From Rhizobium oryzicola (GTDB lineage: Bacteria > Pseudomonadota > Alphaproteobacteria > Rhizobiales > Rhizobiaceae), in assembly GCF_030504645.1 (NCBI RefSeq), contig NZ_JAUKWQ010000012.1, positions 1-64,000 on the forward strand: a DNA stretch of 64,000 bases. Reading direction: 5' to 3'. Shown piece after piece: positions 43,800 through 52,377 of this stretch; within the stretch, counting starts at the first letter, position 1; the number at the start of each line of letters is the position of its first letter. The notes under the pieces were generated by a model. That model did no database searches, was not told the origin of the DNA, and saw only the letters and a program-made list of their open reading frames with translations. The position numbers and the translations under genes are program-made.

Positions 43800-44597
43800 T
43801 TACTTGGCCTTCGGCATGTCCATCACCTTGACCGTGGACGTGGTGTCCTCGGCCTTGGCGCCAAACCAGGTTTCATGCAGCTTGGCGATATAGCCTTCCT
43901 TCTTCAGCGTGGTAATCACGTCGTTCACCTGGCTTGCCAGCGGGTCGCCCTTGTTGAACATGATCGAATAGGTCTCGCCCGTTGGGATGCGTTCCACGAC
44001 CTTCAGTTCCGGCTTGTCCTTGACGTAGTAGAGCAGCGCCGGGATATCGCTGATGTAACCGTCGATACGGCCAGCCACGAGGTCGAGCATGGCCGGCGAC
44101 AGGCCCTCGAACTTGCGGATCTCTCCGAACTTGTATTCGCCCTTGTGAGCGTCGGCCCACATGTCGCCGGTGGAGCCGGTGTCGACGCCGACGACCTTGC
44201 CGGACATATCCTTCAGGCCCTTGATGCCGGACTTCGCTGTGGCGGTCAGAGACTGGTCGCTGTCATAATAAGGCTGGGCGAAGGAGACGGACGCTAGGCG
44301 CTTTTCGGTAATGGTGATCGAGGAGACAGCCATGTTGATGCGGCCGGACTGGACCGCCGGAAACAGGCCGGCAAACGGGGTGTTGACGAACTCGACCGTT
44401 TTGCCAAGGCGCTTGGCCACTTCGTTGACGAGGTCCACCTCGAAGCCGACGGTCTTGCCGCTGGCGTCCTGGAACTCCCAGGGCACATTACCGATATTGG
44501 CGCCCACTGTCAGGTCTGCTGCCTGCGCCGCTTGGCCCGCAAGAAGCGCAAACGCGCCGGAGAAAAGAATTGCCTTGATGCTGAATGCACGTGTCAT
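43800..44597 (-). CDS. Amino acid-type periplasmic binding protein
   Basis: This 265-residue family 3 solute-binding protein has a signal peptide (to about residue 26, ending AAQA). The motif GKTVGFEVDLVNEVAKRLGKTVEFV and the hinge VAGRIDGYISDIPALLYY are typical. It would deliver an amino acid or a related compound (possibly a ureido or cyclic amino acid, judged from the downstream enzymes) to the permease. It is the first gene of the operon and is divergent from the GntR regulator gene. Confidence 0.9.
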   Translation of the reverse strand: MTRAFSIKAILFSGAFALLAGQAAQAADLTVGANIGNVPWEFQDASGKTVGFEVDLVNEVAKRLGKTVEFVNTPFAGLFPAVQSGRINMAVSSITITEKRLASVSFAQPYYDSDQSLTATAKSGIKGLKDMSGKVVGVDTGSTGDMWADAHKGEYKFGEIRKFEGLSPAMLDLVAGRIDGYISDIPALLYYVKDKPELKVVERIPTGETYSIMFNKGDPLASQVNDVITTLKKEGYIAKLHETWFGAKAEDTTSTVKVMDMPKAK

Positions 44598-44644
44598 GAA
44601 GGTTCCCCTTGTTTTTGTGGCATGACGTCATCTACATTGGTCTA

Positions 44645-44659
44645 ACTGGTCAGACCAGT
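44645..44659. promoter_or_regulatory. FadR/GntR-type operator
   Basis: ACTGGTC-A-GACCAGT is a perfect 15-base palindrome containing TGGTCAGACCA. This fits the known FadR-subfamily consensus TNGTNNNACNA. It lies 48 bases before the binding-protein start on one side and 91 bases before the regulator start on the other. It is the natural binding site for the divergent GntR protein. Confidence 0.75.
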
Positions 44660-44749
44660 CAGGCCAAAAACAGCACGGCTCTTTCCGCTTTGCAAGATGG
44701 TCCGCTAAAAATAGATTAGGTTTTGCATTCGAAAGGCGGAACAGGATTG

Positions 44750-45436
44750 ATGCTCAACAAGACCCTTCTCCCGCAAAGCGTGGCGCGGGAGATCCAGACC
44801 ATGATCCAGTCCGGCGCTTTGAAGCCGGGGGACAAAATTCCGTCGCAGCGCGAATTTTCCCAGAAGTTCGGCATCAGCCGCGCGTCATTGCGTGAGGCAC
44901 TGCTGACGCTTGAAACGCTCGGCCTGTTGAAGACCGAAGCGGGTCGCGGCACATTTGTGGCGAGTGGCGGAGGGCAGGCGGCCAACATGGCGCCCTGGCG
45001 CTACTCCGACAGCTATTCCGTTTTCGATGTGTTCCAGACGCGTATTCTGCTGGAGGGCGAGATTGCGCGGCTTGCTGCTGGTCGCCTCACGCAGTTGCAA
45101 CTGGACCGCATGGAGACTGCCACCCGCACCATGGAGGAATGCTGGGCGGCGCAGGATCTTCTCGCCAATGTCGAGGCGGACCTTGAGTTTCACGGCGTTA
45201 TCGTTTCGGCCTGCGCCAATGCGATGCTGCGGTCGCTCTACCAGACGGTACGCGATCAGGTGACGGAGACGCAGCGTCAGCCGATTCCGATCACGGACCC
45301 GGAGCGCATGCAGGCCTCAATTTCGGAACATCGGCGGATCATAGCAGCCTTGAAGCAAGGTGATGGCGCCAAGGCGCGCGAGGAAATGGAAACCCATATC
45401 CGCAACACCGCCCGCTGTGCCGGGCTTACACCCTGA
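44750..45436 (+). CDS. FadR-subfamily GntR transcriptional regulator
   Basis: The start at 44750 (MLNKTLLPQSVAREIQTMIQSG) gives 228 residues. The N-terminal winged helix has LKPGDKIPSQREFSQKFGISRASLREALLTLETLGLLK and a wing with GRGTFV (read in parts). The C-terminal FCD domain carries the metal/ligand residues D-x-x-FH (ADLEFHGVIV) and EHRRIIAAL. Members repress catabolic operons until the substrate or its product binds. Its divergent position and the palindrome between the genes make the importer/hydantoinase operon its likely target. Confidence 0.9.
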   Translation: MLNKTLLPQSVAREIQTMIQSGALKPGDKIPSQREFSQKFGISRASLREALLTLETLGLLKTEAGRGTFVASGGGQAANMAPWRYSDSYSVFDVFQTRILLEGEIARLAAGRLTQLQLDRMETATRTMEECWAAQDLLANVEADLEFHGVIVSACANAMLRSLYQTVRDQVTETQRQPIPITDPERMQASISEHRRIIAALKQGDGAKAREEMETHIRNTARCAGLTP

Positions 45437-45446
45437 GAAATTGAAA

Positions 45447-46655
45447 TTATACGCCCTGTGTTGCCGCCTGCGGCAGACGCATTTCGCTGGGAAGATCCTG
45501 CGGCGAAAACAGTGCGTTGTGCAACTGGTTGAGCGCGACGGCCACCGAGCCGATCAGGGTTGCCCGCGAGCCAAGCAGGCTGGGCTCGATGCTGATGGTC
45601 CGGCGTGTCAGGCGTGGCACTTCCTCGCCCACGAGTTTGAGAATCAGCGGGTGCCGGCCCACATTGCCGCCCAGTACGATCTTTTCAGGATCGATCATGG
45701 CATCGACGGAGACGATCAGCAGGCTTGCCAGCCGTGCTGTCTCGCGGATGACGGAAGCGGCCGGCTCCTGACCGGCCTCGGCTTCCTGCAGAATGCTGCG
45801 CACATCCGGGGCTGATCCACCCGCGGTGCGGTATCGCGAGACGATACCCTGAGCGCCGATCGCGGTTTCCAGTGCACCGCGCTCCAGGCTGTCCGCGCTG
45901 TAGGGATCGGAGCCGAAGGGAAGATAGGCAATTTCACCTGCCGCACCCTTGGCACCCTTGGCCAGTTTGCCGTTGATCAGCAGACCGAGACCGACACCGG
46001 TGCCGAGAGAAATGAAAGCGGCCGTTTCCAGACCCGCGCTGCGTCCCTTCCAGGATTCGCCGATGGCTGCGGCATTGACGTCATTCTCGACCACCACCTC
46101 GCATCCCAGTGCTTCACTGAGGCGTGTCACCACATCCAAGCTACCGGTTTCGCCTATGTTTTGTGCCAGCGACAGTGTCCCGGTTATGGGATCTATGACG
46201 CCAGGCGTCGCGACGGAGCCGAGCAAGATCTTTTCGAAAGGCAGACCGTTTTCCTTCAGGCTGGTTTCGACGAGATCATGCATGTGCTCGATGAGGTCGT
46301 TCGCCACGCGCCCGCCGGTCGGGTGCTCGCTTTCATGGACGATCCGGCCGGAGATCGAAACGACGGCGATGCGGATGGTCGTGGCGCCAAGATCGATACC
46401 GACGGCATAGCCTGCATCATCGGCCACCTCGTAGGTGATGGCGCTGCGCCCCACCTTGCCGCTGATGATTCCCTTGGCACGCACCCAGCCGGATTCTTCC
46501 AGCGCCCGAATGACTTCCGACATGGTCTGCTTGGAAAGCCCGGTCTTCTTCGCGAGCGTTGCCCGTGATGTTGGCCCCTCATGCAGCAGGATGTCCATGG
46601 CGGCGCGCACGGAGATCTGACGCAGAACCGGCAACTGGCTGGGACGAAGGTTCAT
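45447..46655 (-). CDS. ROK family transcriptional repressor
   Basis: The 402-residue NagC/XylR-type regulator has an N-terminal helix-turn-helix (GPTSRATLAKKTGLSKQTMSEVIRALEESGWV) and a C-terminal ROK domain with GIDLGATTIRIAVV, ENDVNAAAIGE and the GTGVGLGLLINGKL loop. The usual ROK zinc motif (CxCGxxGCxE) is absent. The corresponding stretch reads GAAGEIAYLPFGSDPYSADSLERGALE. It is the last gene of an operon with a ROK kinase and a glycosidase, which it probably controls in response to a sugar. Confidence 0.88.
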   Translation of the reverse strand: MNLRPSQLPVLRQISVRAAMDILLHEGPTSRATLAKKTGLSKQTMSEVIRALEESGWVRAKGIISGKVGRSAITYEVADDAGYAVGIDLGATTIRIAVVSISGRIVHESEHPTGGRVANDLIEHMHDLVETSLKENGLPFEKILLGSVATPGVIDPITGTLSLAQNIGETGSLDVVTRLSEALGCEVVVENDVNAAAIGESWKGRSAGLETAAFISLGTGVGLGLLINGKLAKGAKGAAGEIAYLPFGSDPYSADSLERGALETAIGAQGIVSRYRTAGGSAPDVRSILQEAEAGQEPAASVIRETARLASLLIVSVDAMIDPEKIVLGGNVGRHPLILKLVGEEVPRLTRRTISIEPSLLGSRATLIGSVAVALNQLHNALFSPQDLPSEMRLPQAATQGV

Positions 46656-46781
46656 GGGGGCAATACCTGTCGGGAAGGCGGCTTGATGTGCACAGGATGT
46701 CGATCAGCGAGTCCTACACAAACAGTTTAAACCTGAAAAGGGTTCGGCGGATTGACGAACAATCCGCCGAACCGGTTCCGG

Positions 46782-48533
46782 TCATTCACTGACCTTGCCG
46801 CTCGCGATCGCCTTTTCCACGGTCCCCTTGTGCGCCAGAATGGCCGCGGCATGCATGCCGGTCCAGCCCTGCAGCAGCGAACCGCGACCGAAAGGCGGCG
46901 CGAAATACTCCACCGAGCCGATCCAGCCGTTCTGAAGGCTTGTCTTCCACCAGCGCAACAGCGGATAATCCCAGCCATCCAGGCCGAACTTCAGGCGCTG
47001 CTCCGCATAGAGGCCGGAGAGATAGGGCCAGTCGGAGCCATTGTGATAGCGATAGGCGAAGGCGGATTTGGCACGCGTATCGGCAACCCGCTTGAAAGGC
47101 GGCCAGGCGCACATCACGCCCCAATCGCCAAAGGGCTGCTTGTCGTTGTTGCGGGTTTCCAGAAGCGCCTCAGCCTTTTGCAGGATGGTCATTGACCGCT
47201 CCTTCGATGCTGCATCGAAGCGCAGCATGGTAAGACTGTCGAGCGTCAGGTGATCCTCGACGAACTCCTCCTTCAAGCCGTAATCGTGATACCAGCCACC
47301 TTCGGTCAACATGGCGGCATCCACATTGCCGCGTGCCTTTTCGGCAAGAGCCGCGGCATCCTTGGCAAGACCGGCGTCTACCGCGCCACCGAACCGGGCG
47401 ATCACGTCGAGCGCGCCGATCCACAGGCCGATATCGTAGGCGACATAGCCGTGACGGTAGACATTGTCCGCCCAGTCGCGGTCGTGCCGCGGCTTGATTG
47501 GCAGGCCGGTGCCGAACTCGTCGAAGCTGACATAACGACGGTAGATGGCTTCGATCAGCTTCCAATGCTTTTTCAACGGTGCGTCATCGCCGGTGACGCG
47601 GACATAATCGCCAACCGTGAGGATGAAGAAGAGCGGGCTGTCGAAGTGATCGCTCCACCAGTCGAGCCGGCGCCGGTGCTCCATGAAGCTCGGGGAAGTG
47701 GTGCGGAATTTGTCCCATTCCTCACCTTGTTTCGGACCGGTCAGGATCACGCCGCTTGGCGCCTCGCCATCCGTTTGGAAGCCGGTTGCCAGCAGGTCGA
47801 TCTGGTCGCGAATGACATCCGGCTGCAGGAAGAGCAGGGCCTGATGGGTCCAGAAACCGTCGCGGTAATAGGTACGGGTCGGGGCCGAATAGGCCTGGCC
47901 GGCCGCCAGCCCCAGGAAGCTACCGTCTTCTGCGCGGCGAATGGCGGACAGCGAGGCATGCGCACTCTGGATCGCCATGGAGCGCATCAGCGGACCGGCG
48001 GTCGGCAGAATATCGCACCGTTCGATATAGGCATTCGCTTCCGCGATAATTGTGTCGGCCGAAAGAGCCTGCGCGCGCTCGGCTTCTTCAAGGCTGGCAC
48101 CTGCGGAAATCACGATATCGCCGTTGTCGCGCGTCTCGACAATGGTGAAGCCCCAGGGCGTGGTGGCGATGCGGCGCTTGCCGCGACGCTCGATCTTGTC
48201 CGGCTTGGTCAGCGTGCCCCACCAGGCGCAGCGGGCGGCCGGGCGAACGGAGCGAAGCTCGACACCCCGCAGCAACAAAGCCGGTGCCGATTGCGCCACA
48301 TGGATGGATTGTCCTTCGCTAACCAGACGGTTCGGCGCGTAAGTGAAGGGGCCGTTCCAGGCCTTCGTATAGATATTGGCCATGTGGCCGCAGCCCCAGA
48401 GCGAGAGCTTCAGATGACCGCTCTCAGGATAGAGATCCCCCTGCAGGCGCGGTGCCATGAAGGCCAGCTGCAGCGGTTCTTGGCTTCGCACCTGACCATC
48501 GCGCAAGGCTTGGGCAAGGGGTGTCTCAGTCAT
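46782..48533 (-). CDS. Putative six-hairpin glycosidase
   Basis: The 583-residue cytoplasmic protein (no signal peptide) has an N-terminal beta domain and a C-terminal helical barrel suggestive of the (alpha/alpha)6 glycosidases such as amylo-1,6-glucosidase or GH15/GH63-like enzymes. Landmarks are TRTYYRDGFWTHQALLFLQPD, FRTTSPSFMEHRRRLDWWSDHFDSP and WADNVYRHGYVAYDIGLWIGAL (each read in part). Likely catalytic acids cannot be fixed by eye. It lies 13 bases after a sugar kinase gene, so it probably releases a hexose for that kinase. Confidence 0.65.
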   Translation of the reverse strand: MTETPLAQALRDGQVRSQEPLQLAFMAPRLQGDLYPESGHLKLSLWGCGHMANIYTKAWNGPFTYAPNRLVSEGQSIHVAQSAPALLLRGVELRSVRPAARCAWWGTLTKPDKIERRGKRRIATTPWGFTIVETRDNGDIVISAGASLEEAERAQALSADTIIAEANAYIERCDILPTAGPLMRSMAIQSAHASLSAIRRAEDGSFLGLAAGQAYSAPTRTYYRDGFWTHQALLFLQPDVIRDQIDLLATGFQTDGEAPSGVILTGPKQGEEWDKFRTTSPSFMEHRRRLDWWSDHFDSPLFFILTVGDYVRVTGDDAPLKKHWKLIEAIYRRYVSFDEFGTGLPIKPRHDRDWADNVYRHGYVAYDIGLWIGALDVIARFGGAVDAGLAKDAAALAEKARGNVDAAMLTEGGWYHDYGLKEEFVEDHLTLDSLTMLRFDAASKERSMTILQKAEALLETRNNDKQPFGDWGVMCAWPPFKRVADTRAKSAFAYRYHNGSDWPYLSGLYAEQRLKFGLDGWDYPLLRWWKTSLQNGWIGSVEYFAPPFGRGSLLQGWTGMHAAAILAHKGTVEKAIASGKVSE

Positions 48534-48545
48534 GGGTGCATTTCC

Positions 48546-49532
48546 TTAAGAGGCAGATGTAGCGGTGTAGGCTGCCAGCATGACGGACCCGATCAACCCC
48601 GCCTTCGGCCCAAAATGGCTGCGCTCGATCCGGCACGGGAAGGGCAGAAGCGGGCGCACATGGTAGCGTAGGCGCTCGAGGAAGGGTTCCTGCGAGCCGA
48701 TGCCGCCGCCCACCACGATCAGGGCAGGGTCGATCAGCGTCTGCACGGCGGCAAGACCGACCGAAGAGATGCGCGCGATCTCGTCGATCGCCTCTGCTGC
48801 TTCGGCATCGCCCTTGCCGGCGCGGGCAAAGAGATCCGCAACCGTTTCGCTCGGGCGTGCGAATTGCTCCCGAATGGCAGCGGAACCGACCAGGCTTTCG
48901 AACACGCCGTTCTCATTGCCGGGCGCCGTTTCATGCGGATTGCTGCCGACAGGGAGGAAGCCGATTTCGCCGGCCCGGCCATGGGCGCCGCGCAGCAACT
49001 GGCCATTGATGACGATGCCCATGCCAACGCCGGTGCCGAAGGAAATGAAGACGATGGAACGGCTTTCGCGCGCAAGACCCGCCATGGCTTCACCATAGGC
49101 GGCGAGGTTGACATCATTCTCAACCGTGACCGGAAGGCCGACATGCGCGGCGATCACTTCAGCCAAGGGTTTGTCTGTCGGGAGATCGAGATTGGGGGAG
49201 AGGGAGGCAAGGCCAGTCTCGGGAGAAACAACGCTCGGCACGCCCACGACGATGCGGGCGATATCCTGAGGCTGCAGGCCGGCCTCGGCTGCGAGGCGCT
49301 TCGTGAGCCGCGCGATCTGCGCCAGAACCGGCGCACCGGCGCCGTGTTCGGTCGGTTCTTCAAGCGTGGCAAGGAGGCGGCCTTCCAGATCGGCAAGGCC
49401 GCACAGAAGCTTGGTCCCGCCCAGATCTACGCCGATGACATAGCCGGCAGATCGGCTGTCTGCCGCCACGCGTTGAGGCTTTGCCGGAGAAAGGCCCTGA
49501 GCGGCGGAACCGGCCGCAAGATCAGCTGACAC
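48546..49532 (-). CDS. ROK family sugar kinase
   Basis: The 328-residue protein has no DNA-binding domain. It shows GVDLGGTKLLCGLAD (phosphate-binding), the catalytic ENDVNLAAYGE and GTGVGMGIVINGQL. The ROK zinc cysteine cluster is missing (GRAGEIGFLPVGSNPHETAPGN in its place), as in the neighbouring regulator. It would phosphorylate a sugar, perhaps glucose, with ATP. The first 28 residues before YVIGVDLGG are low in conservation, so the start is not certain. Confidence 0.85.
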   Translation of the reverse strand: MSADLAAGSAAQGLSPAKPQRVAADSRSAGYVIGVDLGGTKLLCGLADLEGRLLATLEEPTEHGAGAPVLAQIARLTKRLAAEAGLQPQDIARIVVGVPSVVSPETGLASLSPNLDLPTDKPLAEVIAAHVGLPVTVENDVNLAAYGEAMAGLARESRSIVFISFGTGVGMGIVINGQLLRGAHGRAGEIGFLPVGSNPHETAPGNENGVFESLVGSAAIREQFARPSETVADLFARAGKGDAEAAEAIDEIARISSVGLAAVQTLIDPALIVVGGGIGSQEPFLERLRYHVRPLLPFPCRIERSHFGPKAGLIGSVMLAAYTATSAS

Positions 49533-49619
49533 GTTTGGGACGTCCTTTTTTGTTCGGCATGTTGACGAATTATTAGCGGGGCAAAAACACCGGTGTCAAT
49601 GACCGGCGCCCGGTAGACC

Positions 49620-50567
49620 TCAATTTTCGCATGTAGTCTTGGCGAGAACTCTTTCGCGGTGCCAGATGTAGAGGCCGGATCCCATCAGGATCATCGATCC
49701 GATCAGTGTCCAGACGGTGGGGATATCGCCGAAGAACACGAAGCCGAGCACCAGCACCGCGAGAAACTGGAAATAGGCCAGCGGCGCCAGGAAGGAGGCC
49801 GGCGCGTGGCGATGCGCCTGTATGTAGAAGTAATGGCTGAGCGCGCCGAAGAAGCCGGCGCCGGCAAGCCCTATCCAGGTGGCGGCATTCCGTGGCCAGA
49901 TCCAGATGAAGGGCATCAGCGGCGTGAGGATGAGGGCGGGCAGGGCGGCCATGATCAACAGCATGCTGCCGGGCGAATCGCTGCTGGTCAGCCGTCGCGT
50001 GATGATGGAATAGGCGGAGCCGACGATGACGGATGCGAGGATGATGCCGAAGGCGGGATTGATGCTGCCGGGCGCGGGGCGGGTGATTACCAGTACGCCG
50101 ATGAAGCTGATGCCGATCGCCGTCCAGCGATAGCGCCCCACTTTTTCGCCAAGCCAGAAGATGGACAAAAGCGTCACGAAGGCCGGTCCGGTAAACTGGA
50201 TAGAGAGCGTCTGGGCGATCTGCAGGTAACCCAGCGCCAGAAAGTTGAGCACCGTGCAGACGATCTGGATCAGTGCCCGGATGACCTGCAGTTTCGGATT
50301 GTTGGTGCGCCAGGCTTCCGGCGTCCGCCACGGATTAAGTGCAATTCCGGCGAAGAGGAAATGGAGCGCGAACCGCACCCAGACGACTTCAAAGGCCGGC
50401 AATTCCCGGCTGGCAATCTTGGCCGAACTATCAAGGCAGGCAAACAGCGACACTGCCGTCAGCATCAGCACCGCCGCCTTCGCCTTGTTGGTGTCAGCAC
50501 CCATATCCGGCAAGGACTTGCTTTGGGTTCGACGAAGAGACGGAGGAGCGGGTGTGGCTGGGGTCAT
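49620..50567 (-). CDS. EamA family (DMT) transporter
   Basis: This 315-residue inner-membrane protein has ten hydrophobic helices in two EamA repeats, e.g. ELPAFEVVWVRFALHFLFAGIAL and YRWTAIGISFIGVLVITRPA. Members export metabolites or amino acids; the substrate is unknown. The start is uncertain. ATG 50567 was chosen over 50633 because CAGG lies upstream, and 50504 is also possible. It stands alone between the sugar operon and the Omp25-like gene, which is divergent from it. Confidence 0.85.
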   Translation of the reverse strand: MTPATPAPPSLRRTQSKSLPDMGADTNKAKAAVLMLTAVSLFACLDSSAKIASRELPAFEVVWVRFALHFLFAGIALNPWRTPEAWRTNNPKLQVIRALIQIVCTVLNFLALGYLQIAQTLSIQFTGPAFVTLLSIFWLGEKVGRYRWTAIGISFIGVLVITRPAPGSINPAFGIILASVIVGSAYSIITRRLTSSDSPGSMLLIMAALPALILTPLMPFIWIWPRNAATWIGLAGAGFFGALSHYFYIQAHRHAPASFLAPLAYFQFLAVLVLGFVFFGDIPTVWTLIGSMILMGSGLYIWHRERVLAKTTCEN

Positions 50568-50930
50568 CGCTTGAACCTGATATGCATCCGACCTCCCGAC
50601 GGTCTGATAGCAGACAAATTCATTCGTCACCATGTCGAACTTATTGTCGCTGCGGATTTCACATGCGCGCTCGGTAACCGAGACGGCGGAAAAGTGGCGG
50701 TTTACCGGCCTTTTTGCGCCTCACGGCATGGTGAGCAGATTCTTTATCATGATAGCTCGTCCGTGCCGGTCTGGTTAAGGATGCGTTTATACTTTCATGA
50801 AAATAACCTTAGGCATGGCACCGAGGCGATGACGCTGTCCCATGGGGCGGGGGGAAACGTCGGTCCTTCGGTTCGATATCCATGGTCGCCTGCGCATGGG
50901 CCATTCGCAGGCTGTGTACGGAGTAGTCTC
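50568..50930. other. Divergent intergenic region, no gene seen
   Basis: This stretch separates the divergent EamA and Omp25-like genes and must carry both promoters. The frames crossing it are read-through of antisense sequence. I see no convincing -35/-10 pair. GGAG (50920-50923) serves the Omp25-like gene. Confidence 0.4.
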
Positions 50931-51572
50931 ATGTTGAAAACCACGCTTGCGCTGGCCGTTCTGTCCGGTCTTTCCGCTTCCCTTCTCACCACGTCCGTTT
51001 CGGCTGCGGATCTCGCGGCCTCTTACAATCCTCCGGTCTCCAACGACCCGATGGTCAACACCAACAATGACTGGAACGGCGCCTATGTGGGCGGCCATGC
51101 CGGTATGGCATCCCGTCACCTGAACCCCTTCAACAGCGGCAAGGGCTTTGATGGCGGTATCCAGGGCGGCTACAACGCCGATGTTGGCGGTGTCGTCGTT
51201 GGCGGTGAAGCCGATCTGTCCTATCTCGGTGACGCCAATGTGCGCGTCGATGGCGGCAACCTCAAGGAACGTCATCGCCTCGGCCTGAAGGCCAAGGCCG
51301 GTGTGCCGATGGGCCAGACGCTGATCTACGGAACGACCGGTCTTGCCATGACCAACTACCGCGATGCCAACGGCATTTCTGGTCCGGATGGCTGGAAGCC
51401 GGGCTACATTCTCGGCGTTGGCGTCGAGCAGAAGCTGAATGAAAAGCTCTCAGCCAAGGTTGAGTATAACTACACCGGCACGCCGAATGTCCGCAGCTTC
51501 GCCAATGGCGTCGGCTCCGAGCGCGATGTGCATGACCACACCATCACCGCTGGCGTAAACTATCACTTCTGA
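50931..51572 (+). CDS. Omp25/Omp31-type outer membrane beta-barrel protein
   Basis: The ATG at 50931 follows GGAG by seven bases and gives 213 residues. A long in-frame upstream extension is antisense to the EamA gene. The signal peptide (to about residue 26) ends VSAADLAA, the usual rhizobial Omp25 start. The body has alternating strands: WNGAYVGGHAGMA, GGIQGGYNADVGGVVVGGEADLSYL, GYILGVGVEQKLNEKLSAKVEYNY and the final HTITAGVNYHF with C-terminal Phe. It would sit in the outer membrane as an eight-stranded barrel. Confidence 0.92.
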   Translation: MLKTTLALAVLSGLSASLLTTSVSAADLAASYNPPVSNDPMVNTNNDWNGAYVGGHAGMASRHLNPFNSGKGFDGGIQGGYNADVGGVVVGGEADLSYLGDANVRVDGGNLKERHRLGLKAKAGVPMGQTLIYGTTGLAMTNYRDANGISGPDGWKPGYILGVGVEQKLNEKLSAKVEYNYTGTPNVRSFANGVGSERDVHDHTITAGVNYHF

Positions 51573-51598
51573 TAGACGCCGGCCTGATGGCATCTTCG

Positions 51599-51635
51599 AT
51601 GGCTCTCCCGGCGAAGGGGGAGCCATTTGCGTTTT
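51599..51635 (+). terminator. Intrinsic terminator after the Omp25-like gene
   Basis: ATGGCTCTCCC (51599-51609) pairs with GGGGGAGCCAT (51616-51626), one G-U, around a six-base loop, followed by TTGCGTTTT. It lies 26 bases after the stop. Confidence 0.75.
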
Positions 51636-51759
51636 GGGCTGTCAAAGAACGGCCAAGCGCTGGCGATCACGCGACCTAACGGCCCGTGGTTTGGTTTCTG
51701 TTCTTGCCGCATGCTCCGGGTGGAAAACCGCTTCACACTTTTCCTGAGCATGCGGGTAT

Positions 51760-52314
51760 TTCGGCCGGGGCGCTGAAAGCTGCCTCGTATTGTAGTTTAT
51801 AGGTAGCACCTCTCAGCGCCCCGTTCGGTTGTTTCTGCCCGCGGGTGGGGTCCCTCTGACTGGAAGATCGGATCGAGCCGTTTGCCATCGCCGTTCCCGC
51901 TGGCCCCAGAGGAGCCGAGCAGGCGGACAACGGGCGATGCGAGCCCGAACCCGTCTTCCCCTTGTGTGCCACACAGGCACGTCCGGCGCGCCGCTGGGTA
52001 TGTCGAAGAGGCCGCGCTGACGTCCGACGCGCATCCTCTCCGCCCGTGTCGCCGGAGGGGGACTCAAGTTTCGCGGACCCGGATCATGAGGCTTTGCGCC
52101 CTATCCTCATGACCCGAACCGGCCCCGCATCGCCGGCACGCCTGCCGGTGTATCCGCTGCGGAACGGGAGGATTGTAGGCACGGGTTTCGGGGGCGGGGA
52201 AAATTTTCTTCGCCGTCGTCCTCGGGCGCCATCCGAGGATCGATTGAAAGGCAAATGGGATCAACCGGTTGCGGATCCGAACGAGGAGGCGAGATTGCTT
52301 CCGTCTCGCCTTTT
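51760..52314 (+). ncRNA. Hairpin-rich non-coding stretch, candidate structured RNA
   Basis: No protein can be supported in 51636-52377. Perfect stems occur throughout: CGGGGCGCTGA/TCAGCGCCCCG (51766-51776, 51813-51823), CCTCTG/CAGAGG (51853, 51907), CATCGCCGTT with AACGGGCGATG (51886, 51929, one bulge), GTGCC/GGCAC (51966, 51976), CATGAGG/CCTCATG (52085, 52105), CCGGCA/TGCCGG (52133, 52143) and TCCTCGG/CCGAGGA (52219, 52233). The last is AGGCGAGA/TCTCGCCT (52287, 52304) followed by TTTT, an intrinsic terminator with no + strand gene to serve. No signature of RNase P RNA, tmRNA, SRP RNA or 6S RNA was recognised. Ends and strand are inferred from the terminator. Confidence 0.45.
52287..52314 (+). 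terminator. Orphan intrinsic terminator
   Basis: AGGCGAGA (52287-52294) and TCTCGCCT (52304-52311) form a perfect stem with a nine-base loop, followed by TTT. On the - strand the flank is not T-rich, so it does not fit the chemoreceptor gene that ends at 52378. It should end a + strand transcript. Confidence 0.6.
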
Positions 52315-52377
52315 GCTTCCCCGCAAAGGGCCTTATGCATCCATCTGACGGTGGTCGTTCCGTGTCAGGCTATTGGT

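Noticed and set aside
49659..50930. Long in-frame N-terminal extension of the Omp25-like protein
   Set aside because: It is antisense to the EamA transporter, has a low-quality composition and no membrane or domain pattern. GGAG and the signal peptide place the start at 50931.
51813..52067. Short frames on both strands in the 51.6-52.4 kb gap as proteins
   Set aside because: They are Arg/Pro/Gly-rich, lack ribosome binding sites and overlap each other; the stem density favours a non-coding role.
51760..52314. Assignment of the structured stretch to RNase P RNA, tmRNA, SRP RNA or 6S RNA
   Set aside because: I looked for the GAGGAAAGTCC core of RNase P RNA, an alanine-rich tag frame of tmRNA and the SRP tetraloop region on both strands and found none.
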